Source: Thaumasiovibrio sp043421945
GTDB taxonomy: Bacteria; Pseudomonadota; Gammaproteobacteria; Enterobacterales; Vibrionaceae
NCBI GenBank assembly: GCA_043421945.1
Contig: JBHOGO010000003.1
Coordinates: 93,304-157,303 of the forward strand
Direction of reading: 5' to 3'
Length of the DNA stretch: 64,000 nucleotides
Part shown: one piece after another, positions 25,707-35,447 of the stretch
Layout: each line of letters starts with the position of its first letter
How positions within the stretch are numbered: position 1 is the first letter of the stretch
The notes under the pieces: generated by a model
Database searches by the model: none
Told to the model about the DNA's origin: nothing
What the model saw: only the letters and a program-made list of their open reading frames with translations
Position numbers and translations under genes: made by a program

Positions 25707-26990
25707 ATGGACAGCCTCACCCTTCAACCCATCAACTGTATTGACGGGGAAATCAACCTTCCGGGTTCAAAAAGCGTTTCAAATCGCGCGTTATTATTAG
25801 CAGCTTTGGCAAAAGGAAAGACTCGCCTGACTAATCTGCTTGATAGTGATGATATTCGACACATGCTCAATGCCCTCTCTTCATTGGGGGTGAACTACCA
25901 ACTCTCTGATGACAAGACAGTGTGTGAAGTTGAAGGACTTGGACAAGCTTTTAACACTTCAGACCAAGCGTTAGAACTTTTTCTCGGTAATGCAGGCACG
26001 GCGATGCGTCCTCTGGCGGCAGCACTATGTTTGGGGAATGGAGAATATACGCTAACAGGCGAGCCACGCATGAAAGAGCGTCCAATTGGGCATCTTGTGG
26101 AGGCATTACGCCAAGTGGGCGCCGATGTTAGTTATCTTGAAAATGACAATTATCCACCATTGTTGATCAAAGGTACCGGGTTAAAAGGTGGTGAAGTTGA
26201 AATTGATGGTTCTATCTCTAGTCAATTTTTGACTGCCTTTTTGATGGCTGCACCTTTAGCGAATACCAATACCGTAATTCGTATTAAAGGCGACCTCGTC
26301 TCTAAGCCTTATATCGATATTACATTGAATATTATGGCGCAATTTGGTGTTGAAGTTGAAAACCAAGACTACCAAACCTTCATTGTTCCTGCCGGTCAGC
26401 GTTATTTATCACCGGGTGAATTTTTGGTGGAAGGTGATGCTTCCTCCGCGTCATATTTCTTAGCTGCAGCGGCAATCAAAGGCGGCTCGGTGAAAGTGAC
26501 AGGCATTGGTAAGAAGAGTATTCAAGGTGATGTTCAATTTGCCGATGCACTAGCAGAAATGGGCGCTGAAATAGAGTGGGGCGATGACTACGTGATTGCT
26601 CGGCGTGGTGAGCTGAGAGCGGTAGATATGGATTTCAATCATATCCCAGATGCAGCAATGACCATCGCGACGGCAGCCCTTTTTGCAAAAGGTACAACGT
26701 CTATTCGTAATGTGTATAACTGGCGAGTGAAAGAAACCGATCGTCTATCTGCGATGGCGACTGAACTGCGTAAAGTCGGAGCGTTGGTCGATGAAGGCGA
26801 AGACTACATTACTATTACACCGCCAGAAACGTTGAAACATGCTGCGATAGATACCTACGATGATCACCGTATGGCGATGTGTTTCTCGCTGGTGGCGCTG
26901 AGTGATACTCCCGTTACTATCAACGACCCTAAATGCACATCAAAAACATTCCCTGACTACTTTGACCGCTTACAAGGCCTGAGTCAGTAG
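25707..26990 (+). CDS. aroA: EPSP synthase (3-phosphoshikimate 1-carboxyvinyltransferase)
   Basis: 427 residues, same as E. coli. Signatures are LPGSKSVSNRALLLAALA, LGNAGTAMRPLAA and the C-terminal DHRMAM block, with the catalytic lysine in the first motif. It joins shikimate-3-phosphate and PEP in aromatic amino acid synthesis. It is separated from serC by an accessory block and is followed by a terminator, then cmk. Confidence 0.97.
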   Translation: MDSLTLQPINCIDGEINLPGSKSVSNRALLLAALAKGKTRLTNLLDSDDIRHMLNALSSLGVNYQLSDDKTVCEVEGLGQAFNTSDQALELFLGNAGTAMRPLAAALCLGNGEYTLTGEPRMKERPIGHLVEALRQVGADVSYLENDNYPPLLIKGTGLKGGEVEIDGSISSQFLTAFLMAAPLANTNTVIRIKGDLVSKPYIDITLNIMAQFGVEVENQDYQTFIVPAGQRYLSPGEFLVEGDASSASYFLAAAAIKGGSVKVTGIGKKSIQGDVQFADALAEMGAEIEWGDDYVIARRGELRAVDMDFNHIPDAAMTIATAALFAKGTTSIRNVYNWRVKETDRLSAMATELRKVGALVDEGEDYITITPPETLKHAAIDTYDDHRMAMCFSLVALSDTPVTINDPKCTSKTFPDYFDRLQGLSQ

Positions 26991-26994
26991 TTTA

Positions 26995-27026
26995 AAAGCT
27001 CAGCGTTTATCGCTGAGCTTTATCTT
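26995..27026 (+). terminator. aroA terminator
   Basis: AAAGCTCAGCG and CGCTGAGCTTT form an 11-bp perfect stem with a 5-nt loop, followed by a weak T-rich tail. Confidence 0.8.
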
Positions 27027-27171
27027 TCCTTCCCCTCAAACAGCGTAACCACATCACAACTCATCGTCTTCCTTTCGCAATCCATAGCCGAATATGAATT
27101 TATCAAGTATAATTCGCGCCGCCGATACTAATGGACAACCGTTAGTAAAAATAAATAAAACGGAGATAACT

Positions 27172-27855
27172 ATGTCAAGTTCAGCGCCAGTCATTACTGT
27201 CGACGGACCTAGTGGTGCAGGTAAAGGCACCTTGTGCATGTTGTTGGCTGAAAGGTTAGGTTGGAATTTACTCGATTCTGGTGCTATATATCGTGTACTT
27301 GCACTTGCTGCAATTCATCATGGTATTGATGCCGAGTCTGAAGAAGTATTAGTCACTTTGGCTGCAAACTTGGATGTTCAGTTTGTTGCCGAAGGTGAAT
27401 TGGTAAAGGTTGTTCTCGAAGGAGAAGACGTATCACGTACATTGCGTACTGAAGAAGTTGCAGGTACAGCGTCTCAAATCGCAGCCTTACCACGAGTTCG
27501 TGAAGCACTATTGCGTCGTCAACGTGCATTTTCGGGTGCGCCGGGTTTGATTGCTGACGGTCGTGATATGGGAACAGTGGTTTTCCCTCAAGCGGAAGTG
27601 AAAATTTTCCTTGATGCGAGTGCAGAAGAACGCGCTCAACGACGTATGAACCAGTTGCAAAATAAAGGGTTAGATGTTAACCTCGACGCCCTTTTAAGTG
27701 AGATACAAGAGCGTGATTACCGCGATCGTAACCGTGCAGTAGCACCATTACGACCTGCTGATGACGCGTTAGTGCTTGATTCGACTGAATTAAACATCGA
27801 ACAAGTCACTGAACAAGCTCTTGCTTATATAGAAACCAAATTATCAATAGTGTAA
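27172..27855 (+). CDS. cmk: Cytidylate kinase
   Basis: 227 residues. The P-loop is GPSGAGKGT (about residues 12-20), followed by the CMP-binding LLDSGAIYR and ADGRDMGTVVFP blocks. It phosphorylates CMP and dCMP. ATG 27172 has CGGAG 6-7 nt upstream; the frame extends further but without a ribosome site. It is followed by rpsA and ihfB in the conserved gammaproteobacterial order. Confidence 0.96.
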   Translation: MSSSAPVITVDGPSGAGKGTLCMLLAERLGWNLLDSGAIYRVLALAAIHHGIDAESEEVLVTLAANLDVQFVAEGELVKVVLEGEDVSRTLRTEEVAGTASQIAALPRVREALLRRQRAFSGAPGLIADGRDMGTVVFPQAEVKIFLDASAEERAQRRMNQLQNKGLDVNLDALLSEIQERDYRDRNRAVAPLRPADDALVLDSTELNIEQVTEQALAYIETKLSIV

Positions 27856-27974
27856 CTGTGTTTTGATGTAGTTACGTTATTGACGGTGTCAGGATTAAGG
27901 ATGATCACTGACTTTAATATCAACCCCATGCGGTAGGATACCCGTGGTTGTTAATCAAATTGAAGATTAATTAA

Positions 27975-29645
27975 ATGACTGAATCTTTTGCTCTACTCTT
28001 TGAAGAGTCTCTGAAAGAAATCGAAACTCGCCCTGGCGCGATTGTTAAAGGTACTGTAGTTGCTATCGAGAACGGTTTCGTTCTTGTTGATGCTGGCCTT
28101 AAGTCTGAGTCTGCTATTCCTGCTGAACAATTCAAGAACGCTGCTGGCGAACTTGAAGTTGAAGTTGGTGCTGACGTAGACGTAGCTCTAGACGCGATTG
28201 AAGATGGTTTCGGTGAGACTCAACTTTCTCGTGAGAAAGCGAAGCGTCATGAAGCGTGGATCCAGCTTGAAAAAGCTTACGAAGACGCAGAAACAGTTAT
28301 GGGCGTTATCAACGGTAAGGTTAAGGGCGGCTTCACAGTTGAACTTAACGGCATCCGTGCGTTCCTACCTGGTTCTCTTGTTGACGTACGTCCAGTACGT
28401 GACACTGCTCACCTTGAAGGTAAAGAGCTAGAGTTCAAAGTAATCAAGCTAGATCAGAAGCGCAACAACGTTGTTGTTTCTCGTCGTGCTGTTATCGAAT
28501 CTGAAAACAGTGTTGAGCGTGATGAGCTACTTGCTTCTCTACAAGAAGGCATGGAAGTTAAAGGTATCGTTAAGAACCTTACTGACTACGGTGCATTCGT
28601 TGACCTAGGTGGCGTTGACGGTCTACTACACATCACAGATATGGCTTGGAAGCGTGTTAAGCACCCATCTGAGATCGTAAATGTTGGTGACGAGATCAAT
28701 GTTAAAGTTCTTAAGTTCGATCGTGAGCGCACTCGTGTTTCTCTAGGTCTTAAGCAACTTGGCGAAGATCCATGGGTAGCAATCGCTAAGCGTTACCCAG
28801 AAAGCACTAAGCTTACTGGTCGTGTTACTAACCTAACTGATTACGGCTGCTTCGTAGAAATCGAAGAAGGCGTTGAAGGTCTAGTACACGTTTCAGAAAT
28901 GGATTGGACTAACAAGAACATCCACCCTTCTAAAGTTGTTAATGTTGGCGACGAAGTAGAGGTTATGGTTCTTGAGATTGACGAAGAACGTCGTCGTATC
29001 TCTCTAGGTCTTAAGCAGTGTAAAGCTAACCCTTGGCAGTCATTCGCTGAAGCGCAAGCTAAAGGCGATAAAGTTACTGGTAAGATCAAGTCTATCACTG
29101 ACTTCGGTATCTTCATCGGTCTTGACGGCGGCATCGACGGTCTAGTTCACCTATCTGACATTTCTTGGAACGCAACTGGCGAAGACGCTGTTCGTGAATA
29201 CAAGAAAGGCGACGAGATCTCTGCAGTTGTTCTAGCAGTAGACGCAGAGCGTGAGCGTATCTCTCTAGGCGTTAAACAAATCGAAGAAGACCCATTCAAC
29301 GGTTTTGTTGCTCTGAACAAGAAAGGTGCTCTAGTTAACGGTACTGTTTCTGAAGTTGACGCTAAAGGTGCAACTATCGAGCTAGCTGAAGGCGTTGAAG
29401 GCTACATCCGCGCTTCTGAAGTTTCTCGTGACCGCATCGAAGACGCATCTTTGATCCTATCTGTAGGCGACGCTGTTGAAGCGAAGTTCACAGGTGTTGA
29501 TCGTAAGAACCGCGTAATCAACTTGTCTATCAAAGCGAAAGACGAAGCTGAAGAGCAAGAAGCAATGGCTTCACTGAACAAGTCGGAAGACGGCGGTTTC
29601 GGTAGCGCTATGGCTGACGCGTTCAAAGCAGCGAAAGGCGAATAA
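27975..29645 (+). CDS. rpsA: 30S ribosomal protein S1
   Basis: 556 residues (E. coli 557) with six S1/OB-fold repeats; examples are GIVKNLTDYGAFVDLGGVDG and GRVTNLTDYGCFVEIEEGVEG. It melts mRNA structure at initiation. Codon use is strongly biased (CTA and CTT Leu, CGT and CGC Arg, few rare codons) compared with neighbours, as expected for a highly expressed gene. It follows cmk by 119 nt. Confidence 0.98.
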   Translation: MTESFALLFEESLKEIETRPGAIVKGTVVAIENGFVLVDAGLKSESAIPAEQFKNAAGELEVEVGADVDVALDAIEDGFGETQLSREKAKRHEAWIQLEKAYEDAETVMGVINGKVKGGFTVELNGIRAFLPGSLVDVRPVRDTAHLEGKELEFKVIKLDQKRNNVVVSRRAVIESENSVERDELLASLQEGMEVKGIVKNLTDYGAFVDLGGVDGLLHITDMAWKRVKHPSEIVNVGDEINVKVLKFDRERTRVSLGLKQLGEDPWVAIAKRYPESTKLTGRVTNLTDYGCFVEIEEGVEGLVHVSEMDWTNKNIHPSKVVNVGDEVEVMVLEIDEERRRISLGLKQCKANPWQSFAEAQAKGDKVTGKIKSITDFGIFIGLDGGIDGLVHLSDISWNATGEDAVREYKKGDEISAVVLAVDAERERISLGVKQIEEDPFNGFVALNKKGALVNGTVSEVDAKGATIELAEGVEGYIRASEVSRDRIEDASLILSVGDAVEAKFTGVDRKNRVINLSIKAKDEAEEQEAMASLNKSEDGGFGSAMADAFKAAKGE

Positions 29646-29654
29646 TTTGCCTTT

Positions 29655-29672
29655 GGGGGAAGCAATTCCCCC
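29655..29672 (+). other. Hairpin between rpsA and ihfB
   Basis: GGGGGAA / TTCCCCC, 7-bp stem with a 4-nt GCAA tetraloop, lying 10 nt after the rpsA stop. No U-run follows, so it is more likely an RNA stability or partial-termination element that lets ihfB be read at a lower level. Confidence 0.6.
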
Positions 29673-29717
29673 ATTTGCGGTTATACTATTGAGAAATAGA
29701 CAAAAAACGGGGTGTTT

Positions 29718-29996
29718 ATGACCAAATCAGAGCTTATAGAAAGACTGTGCAGTCAACAAACACATCTTTCTGCCAAACAGGTAGAAGATGCAATCAAGGA
29801 AATCCTTGAAACGATGGCTTCCACTCTAGAAGAGGGAGACAGAATCGAGATCCGAGGTTTTGGAAGTTTTTCATTACATTTCCGCGCGCCTCGCGTTGGA
29901 CGTAATCCGAAAACAGGCGACAAAGTTGAGTTGGACGGTAAATACGTTCCTCACTTTAAACCTGGTAAGGAACTTCGCGAACGAGTTAATTTTTAA
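29718..29996 (+). CDS. ihfB: Integration host factor beta subunit
   Basis: 92 residues, HU/IHF fold. The signature GFGSFSLHFRAPRVGRNPKT contains the DNA-bending beta arm with the conserved proline. As IhfA partner it bends DNA at sigma54 promoters and at recombination and replication sites, and may serve the psp and amt promoters in this window. ATG 29718 follows a GGGGTG ribosome site. A strong terminator follows. Confidence 0.97.
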   Translation: MTKSELIERLCSQQTHLSAKQVEDAIKEILETMASTLEEGDRIEIRGFGSFSLHFRAPRVGRNPKTGDKVELDGKYVPHFKPGKELRERVNF

Positions 29997-30322
29997 TTAG
30001 TTCGTACTGTTGAAAAACGGCATACATTGTATGCCGTTTTTTTATGCCTGAAACACTGACTTTCTGCTTTCTTCTCATCTTCTTCGAAAACTGCTGAACC
30101 CTATTTGTTCTCCCGTGTAAGTTGCGCTAATTTCAATTGTGTAAATTAAGTAATGCATTTGGCTGGAAAGTTATCAAGCCATTTACCTTTGTGTTGTTTC
30201 GTAGCAAATTGGCGGGTATTTTCTAAGTTATAGCCTGATTTTTTGAGTTTCTTTCATGGTTTGGTAAGTAAAATTGCTGCATAATCAGGGCTCGAACATA
30301 TGAATAAAAAAAAGGATTACCA
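29997..30322. other. ihfB-lapA intergenic region, no gene
   Basis: 326 bp holding the ihfB terminator and, near 30275-30285, a CATAAT -10-like sequence that may belong to the lapA promoter. I see no coding frame. Confidence 0.5.
30013..30044 (+). terminator. ihfB rho-independent terminator
   Basis: 13-bp perfect stem AAAAACGGCATAC / GTATGCCGTTTTT with a 3-nt loop, then T-run. Confidence 0.93.
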
Positions 30323-30637
30323 ATGAGAGTTGTGAGCATTCTGCTTTTAATCGCCTGTTTTTTGATTACCTTAGCACTAGGTGCTCAAAATCAGGAGGTT
30401 GTCACTTTCAATTTCTTAATTGCTAAAGATGACTTTACGCTTTCAACATTGCTTGGTGGCGTGTTTGCGTGTGGTTTTTTACTCGGTTGGGCTGTTTCAG
30501 GGATTCTATACTTCAAAGCTCGTTATGCACGTAAACGTCTAGAAAAGAAACTTGATAAGAAGCAACAAGAACTCGATAAGCTACGTACTGCGCCGACGAC
30601 TGAGGTTTCGGATCAGGTAGTGGCTGCTAAGGACTAA
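30323..30637 (+). CDS. lapA: LapA (YciS), small inner-membrane partner of LapB
   Basis: 104 residues with two membrane helices (about 5-22 and 42-64) and a basic, coiled-coil-like cytoplasmic tail. The N-terminal LGAQNQEVVTFNFLIA is the LapA domain. With LapB it governs LPS assembly and LpxC turnover. It is 7 nt upstream of lapB. Confidence 0.93.
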   Translation: MRVVSILLLIACFLITLALGAQNQEVVTFNFLIAKDDFTLSTLLGGVFACGFLLGWAVSGILYFKARYARKRLEKKLDKKQQELDKLRTAPTTEVSDQVVAAKD

Positions 30638-30644
30638 ATACTTA

Positions 30645-31814
30645 ATGTTTGAGTTGTTGTTTCTGTTGTTACCCATTGCTGCTGCTTACGGCTGGTATAT
30701 GGGAAACAGGAGCGCTCAGAATCAACGTCAGGAGCAGTCACATCATATCTCTCGTCAGTATGTCGAAGGTCTGAACTTACTGCTCTCTGATCAGTCTGAT
30801 AAAGCTGTAGATGTTTTCATAGATCTTCTTCAGGTCGATAGCGAAACCATTGATACGCACCTTGCCCTAGGAAATTTGTTTCGGAGCAGGGGTGAAGTTG
30901 ATCGCGCAATTCGTATCCACCAGAATTTAATTGCTCGACCTAACCTTACTATTGACCAAAGAAACCTTGCTTTGCAGCAACTCGGTGCAGACTATATGGT
31001 GGCGGGTTTCTTTGACCGAGCTGAAAAAATATTCGAGCAACTTCTCGATGAGCCCGATCACCGGATTCATGCATTGCGACAGCTTTTGGATATTTTTCAG
31101 CGAACGAAAGAGTGGGAGCGAGCCATTGAGGCTGCTTCACAGTTGGTCAGGTCTGGAAAAACGAAGCTGAAGCGAGATATTGGTCAGTTTTATTGTGAAC
31201 TTGCAATGCAGTCAATGGGTGCAGAGGAACACAATAAGGCACGTCAGTATTTGAAAAAAGCAATTAGTGCCGATAAAAAGTGCGTTAGAGCAACATTAAT
31301 GAGCGCGCGTTTACTGCTGGCGGAAGAAAAATATAAGCAAGCGATTAAGGTGCTCGAAGAGATTGTTGCTCAAGATGTTGACTTTGTGAGTGAGGCTATT
31401 CCGTTACTTTCTGCCGCTTATGAAGGGGTAGGAGATGATCGAGGCTTAATGCGTTTCTTAAAGGTTGCTGTTGATGCACAAGCAGGGGCAACAACAGAGC
31501 TTAAATTGGCAGAGTTTATTGCTCGAGAGCAAGGGCCTGAATCTGCTCAGGGCTTTATTACCCGCCAGTTGGTGAAAAACCCCACGATGAAAGGTTTTTA
31601 TCGATTGATGGACTATCATCTTGATGAAGCCGAAGAGGGACGAGCGAAGTCCAGTCTAACGAGCTTACGTGCGTTAGTGGGTGAGCAGCTAAAAATGAAA
31701 CCTCGCTATCGGTGTCAAAAATGTGGATTTTCAGGAAGATCACTCTATTGGCAATGCCCTTCTTGTAAAAATTGGGCCTCTGTAAAGCCTATTCGTGGTT
31801 TGGACGGTGAGTAA
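30645..31814 (+). CDS. lapB: LapB (YciM), LPS assembly regulator
   Basis: 389 residues, same as E. coli. It has an N-terminal membrane anchor (1-18), about nine TPR units (for example YMVAGFFDRAEKIFEQLL) and a C-terminal rubredoxin-like metal site (CQKCGF and CPSC). LapB recruits FtsH to degrade LpxC, limiting lipid A synthesis. It is in an operon with lapA and is followed by pyrF after 95 nt. Confidence 0.96.
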   Translation: MFELLFLLLPIAAAYGWYMGNRSAQNQRQEQSHHISRQYVEGLNLLLSDQSDKAVDVFIDLLQVDSETIDTHLALGNLFRSRGEVDRAIRIHQNLIARPNLTIDQRNLALQQLGADYMVAGFFDRAEKIFEQLLDEPDHRIHALRQLLDIFQRTKEWERAIEAASQLVRSGKTKLKRDIGQFYCELAMQSMGAEEHNKARQYLKKAISADKKCVRATLMSARLLLAEEKYKQAIKVLEEIVAQDVDFVSEAIPLLSAAYEGVGDDRGLMRFLKVAVDAQAGATTELKLAEFIAREQGPESAQGFITRQLVKNPTMKGFYRLMDYHLDEAEEGRAKSSLTSLRALVGEQLKMKPRYRCQKCGFSGRSLYWQCPSCKNWASVKPIRGLDGE

Positions 31815-31909
31815 TACTAGTCAGTTGGTCCACTTTTCAATATAATCGCCTCCCGCAAGTTATCGATTGCTATCGCAATCATCCCACCTTACGACAACCA
31901 GGAGCTGCT

Positions 31910-32635
31910 ATGTCAACCCCGAATCTGCTAGACCCGAAACTACAAGACCCTAAAGTGATCGTTGCACTGGATTACCCAACGCAAGATCAAGCTCTAGCGT
32001 TTGTAGACCGTATTGAGCCGGGCAGCTGTCGTTTAAAAGTGGGCAAGGAAATGTTTACTTTATTGGGCCCAGACTTTGTTCGTCAATTGCATCAACGTGG
32101 CCACTCTGTCTTTCTAGATTTGAAATTTCACGATATTCCAAATACGTGTTCTCGTGCTGTTCGTGCCGCTGCTGAGCTAGGTGTATGGATGGTGAATGTC
32201 CACGCAAGTGGTGGTGAGCGCATGATGGCAGCATCGCGTGATATTTTGGAACCTTACGGTAAAGACCGTCCATTACTCATTGCTGTAACCGTTTTGACGA
32301 GTATGGAAGCTTCTGACTTACGCGGTATCGGTATTAACCGTGAACCACAAGATCAAGTGATAGAATTAGCGACGCTAACTAAGAATAGTGGTTTGGATGG
32401 GGTTGTTTGTTCTGCACAAGAGTCTTCGCTACTTAAAACAGCACTAGGTAATGAGTTTAAATTGATTACCCCAGGTATTCGCCCTGTTGGTGCTGATGCC
32501 GGTGACCAACGCCGTGTGATGACGCCTGTAGATGCTGTCGCGGCAGGTTCAGACTATCTTGTTATCGGGCGTCCGATTACTCAAGCAGAAGACCCAGCAG
32601 CAGTGCTTGCAGCAATTAACGCATCGCTAGCGTAA
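31910..32635 (+). CDS. pyrF: Orotidine 5'-phosphate decarboxylase
   Basis: 241 residues. The catalytic lysines and aspartates are visible in LKVGKEMF and FLDLKFHDIPNT, the diagnostic D-x-K-x-x-D motif. It makes UMP. A short GATTGC/GCAATC hairpin lies upstream near 31865 without a T-run, so attenuation is not supported. A strong terminator follows. Confidence 0.97.
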   Translation: MSTPNLLDPKLQDPKVIVALDYPTQDQALAFVDRIEPGSCRLKVGKEMFTLLGPDFVRQLHQRGHSVFLDLKFHDIPNTCSRAVRAAAELGVWMVNVHASGGERMMAASRDILEPYGKDRPLLIAVTVLTSMEASDLRGIGINREPQDQVIELATLTKNSGLDGVVCSAQESSLLKTALGNEFKLITPGIRPVGADAGDQRRVMTPVDAVAAGSDYLVIGRPITQAEDPAAVLAAINASLA

Positions 32636-32658
32636 TTTAACGCTGTTTTCCAAAGACT

Positions 32659-32687
32659 AAAAAGCCAGCGATTGCTGGCTTTTTTAT
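32659..32687. terminator. pyrF terminator, possibly bidirectional
   Basis: Stem AAAAAGCCAGC / GCTGGCTTTTT with a GATT loop; it serves pyrF and may also stop the converging sap operon, whose last gene ends at 32738. Confidence 0.92.
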
Positions 32688-32737
32688 TCAGGCTAGTCTC
32701 GCCGCAATCATCAATCTATAGATATTCTCTATTCATA

Positions 32738-33559
32738 TTAATGACGTTGGTGTGGCTTGTTACTCGCTCTGTTATGACGGTCGAGTGTTTGCGCGTTGAA
32801 ATGACTGTCTATTAACTTTTGCGTCAATGTATGTTGTGGATTAGCGAAAACCTCATCTGTTCTTCCTTGTTCAACGACAACACCTTGTTTCATGACAAGT
32901 ATTTTGTCAGTGACATGCTTAATAATCCCCATATGTTGGGATACATAGATATAAGCAAGCCCCATTTCCTCTTGCAGTTCCAGAAGTAGATTGAGCATTT
33001 GTGCACGCATGGACATGTCGAGCCCACTAAGTGCCTCGTCTGCAACTATGATCGAGGGCTGTAGAATTAAAGCTCGCGCTAAAGAGACACGTTGCTTTTG
33101 ACCCGTTGCGAGCATCTGTGGGTAAAAATAGGCATGTTCTTGAAGTAATCCAACACGGCGGAGAATTTGCTTCACTCTATTTTCGCGCGCGCTGGGTGTC
33201 ATGCTGGTGTTTCGCTTCAGAGGCCCTTCGAGGATTTGCCCAATTTGAACTCTAGGGTTTAACGAAGTATTGGCGTCTTGAAAGATCATTCGAATGAGCT
33301 TACAACGTGTGAGGTAGTCTCCGTGTTTAAGTTCTTCGCCATTCACTAGAATTCTGCCTGAGGTCGGCTTTTCTACACCAGCAAGCATCTTCGCAAGTGT
33401 CGACTTACCAGAGCCGTTCTCACCAGCAAGAGCGAGTGTTTCCCCCGGGTTCAAACAAAATGAAACGGGTTTGACAGCTTCAACGTGACGGCGTTTTAAG
33501 AGGCCTTCACGAAATTGATAAACTTTATAGAGATCTTCCACTTCCAATAGACTACTCAT
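32738..33559 (-). CDS. sapF: SapF, ABC transporter ATPase
   Basis: 273 residues. It has Walker A GENGSGKST, the signature loop as ATGQKQRVSLARAL (the atypical GQKQR form of SapF proteins), and Walker B IIVADEAL. It is the second ATPase of the Sap (sensitivity to antimicrobial peptides) or putrescine-export type ABC system. Its start overlaps the sapD stop by 4 bp (ATGA). Confidence 0.92.
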   Translation of the reverse strand: MSSLLEVEDLYKVYQFREGLLKRRHVEAVKPVSFCLNPGETLALAGENGSGKSTLAKMLAGVEKPTSGRILVNGEELKHGDYLTRCKLIRMIFQDANTSLNPRVQIGQILEGPLKRNTSMTPSARENRVKQILRRVGLLQEHAYFYPQMLATGQKQRVSLARALILQPSIIVADEALSGLDMSMRAQMLNLLLELQEEMGLAYIYVSQHMGIIKHVTDKILVMKQGVVVEQGRTDEVFANPQHTLTQKLIDSHFNAQTLDRHNRASNKPHQRH

Positions 33560-34560
33560 GACTTCTCTTTCTCCGGCATATTCAGTGGAAAGTGGCAGCT
33601 AAACTTATGGTTTTTCACTTTTTTACGCTTTGGTACCTCGACACATTTTCGCTGTGCTTGAGGGCAACGCGGGCCTAATCGACAGCCTATGGGTAGATGC
33701 TGTAATGGAGGAATAACACCTGGTAGTGTGTGGAGCCGACCTTTATGCGGCAAGTAATCTAGATTGAAATCTGGCATTGCTTGCATGAGTGCATGAGTAT
33801 AAGGGTGTTTAGGCATTTGCAATATCTGTTTGCGGTTACCAGACTCTACTGATTGCCCACAATACATGACTGTTATTCGGTCTGCCCATTGAGTCACTGT
33901 TGTTAAGTCGTGACTAATCAATAAAATCGTGGTGTTATTAAGCTGATTCATGCGGCTTAACAGTCTAAAAATATGAGCTTGTGTGATAGGGTCGAGATCG
34001 TTCGTTGGCTCATCAGCAATCAGTAAGCGAGGTCGATTTGCAATTGCCATTGCAATCATGACCTTCTGACACTCTCCATCTGTAAGCTCATAAGGGTAGC
34101 TATTGAGGACGCGTCGGTGCTCTTTAATACCAACCTTATGGATTAAAGCTATCGCTTGTTTACGGCGCCAATTAAAACGTTGCCACCATTTCCCCGAATG
34201 GCTCTCACTAGGGATCGCTTCTTCAAGCTGGGTCGCGATACGCTCTGAAGGATCTAAGTAGCTAGATGGCTCTTGAAAAATCATCGCGAGCTCTTTACCA
34301 ATGACCTTTTTACGCTCACGTGGTGTGAGTTGGAGAAGGTCAATATTGCCGAGTCGTAGCCTATCAGCGGTGACACGCCAGTTGTCTTTCGTCACCCCTG
34401 CAATGGCTTTGGCAACTAAACTTTTTCCAGAGCCTGATTCTCCAACCAGTCCCCGGATCTCCCCTTCGTTCAGCGTTAGACTGACTCTATCAACCGCTTT
34501 AACTAACCCTTGGGGGGTATCAATCTCAATCGTCAAATGGCGAATATCGAGTAATGGCAT
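33556..34560 (-). CDS. sapD: SapD, ABC transporter ATPase
   Basis: 334 residues. It has Walker A GESGSGKS, the signature loop LTDGECQKVMIAMAIA (the SapD-specific GECQK form) and Walker B LLIADEP. The C-terminal oligopeptide-ABC extension contains C-G-R-C-like GCRLGPRCPQA, typical of Dpp/Opp/Sap ATPases. It overlaps sapC by 1 nt and sapF by 4 nt. In E. coli SapD also supports Trk potassium uptake. Confidence 0.93.
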   Translation of the reverse strand: MPLLDIRHLTIEIDTPQGLVKAVDRVSLTLNEGEIRGLVGESGSGKSLVAKAIAGVTKDNWRVTADRLRLGNIDLLQLTPRERKKVIGKELAMIFQEPSSYLDPSERIATQLEEAIPSESHSGKWWQRFNWRRKQAIALIHKVGIKEHRRVLNSYPYELTDGECQKVMIAMAIANRPRLLIADEPTNDLDPITQAHIFRLLSRMNQLNNTTILLISHDLTTVTQWADRITVMYCGQSVESGNRKQILQMPKHPYTHALMQAMPDFNLDYLPHKGRLHTLPGVIPPLQHLPIGCRLGPRCPQAQRKCVEVPKRKKVKNHKFSCHFPLNMPEKEKS

Positions 34561-35447
34561 TAATCTACTCCTGCCATAATGGCTTGTCGTACGCCGTCGC
34601 CAACGAGGTTAACGACTAAAACACTAAAGGTGATGGCTAAACCTGGCAGGGTAACGGTCCATGGTGCTGTATAGGTTAAGTCTATAGCATCACCTAGCAT
34701 GGCTCCCCATTCGGGTGTCGGTGTGATCGCGCCAAGCCCAAGAAAGCCTAATGCAGCAATATCGAGTAATGCAACCGAGATTGCGCGGGTAATCTCGGTG
34801 ACAAACACGGATAAAATATTCGGTAAAATAGAGTGATAGAGCAGATAGAAATTGTTTGCTCCATCTAACTTTGCCGCGATGATGTAGTCTTTCTCCACTT
34901 CTTGGTGGACGGCTGTATAGGTCGCTCGAATCACGCGGGGGATGAGGGCAAGCCAGACTGCAAACATGATCTGTGGCAAGCCAGTACCCATAAATGCGAC
35001 AACGATTAATGCGAGCAGCAGCGAAGGGATTGACATGATGGTATCGAGAATATGATTAAGGGTACTTGAGAGTAGCCCACGAGTCATCCCCGCAAGGATC
35101 CCGATAATAATGCCTAATATACTCGCTGTAATCGCGACCATGAGTGCGGTACCAAAAGTATATTGTGTTCCTAGCAGCAGGCGACTGTACATGTCACGCC
35201 CAAGGTCATCGGTACCGAAGAAAAGCTCTACCTTACCTTGTGGGTGCCAGGAGGGTGGTAACAAGAGATCAGGCAGTTGTTGAATCGCTGTATATGGTGC
35301 AAGCAGCTGCGCAAATAGCGTGACAAGCAATAAGATAGCAAAACACCATAAGCCAAACATCGCGAGGGTGTTTCGTCTGTAGTTTAACCAAGCACGAACC
35401 CATTGATTGGGAATTCGGTCTTCAGCATAGACATTATTTGACAGCAT
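34560..35447 (-). CDS. sapC: SapC, ABC transporter permease
   Basis: 295 residues, DppC-like permease with about six helices. The EAA-like cytoplasmic motif is AAKLDGANNFYLLYHSILPNI. ATG 35447 is preferred on family length, overlapping the sapB 3' end by 14 bp; the frame extends to 35486. Confidence 0.92.
   Translation of the reverse strand: MLSNNVYAEDRIPNQWVRAWLNYRRNTLAMFGLWCFAILLLVTLFAQLLAPYTAIQQLPDLLLPPSWHPQGKVELFFGTDDLGRDMYSRLLLGTQYTFGTALMVAITASILGIIIGILAGMTRGLLSSTLNHILDTIMSIPSLLLALIVVAFMGTGLPQIMFAVWLALIPRVIRATYTAVHQEVEKDYIIAAKLDGANNFYLLYHSILPNILSVFVTEITRAISVALLDIAALGFLGLGAITPTPEWGAMLGDAIDLTYTAPWTVTLPGLAITFSVLVVNLVGDGVRQAIMAGVD

Noticed and set aside
31860..31885. Hairpin GATTGC/GCAATC before pyrF as an attenuator
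   Set aside because: No T-run and no leader peptide; no support for attenuation.
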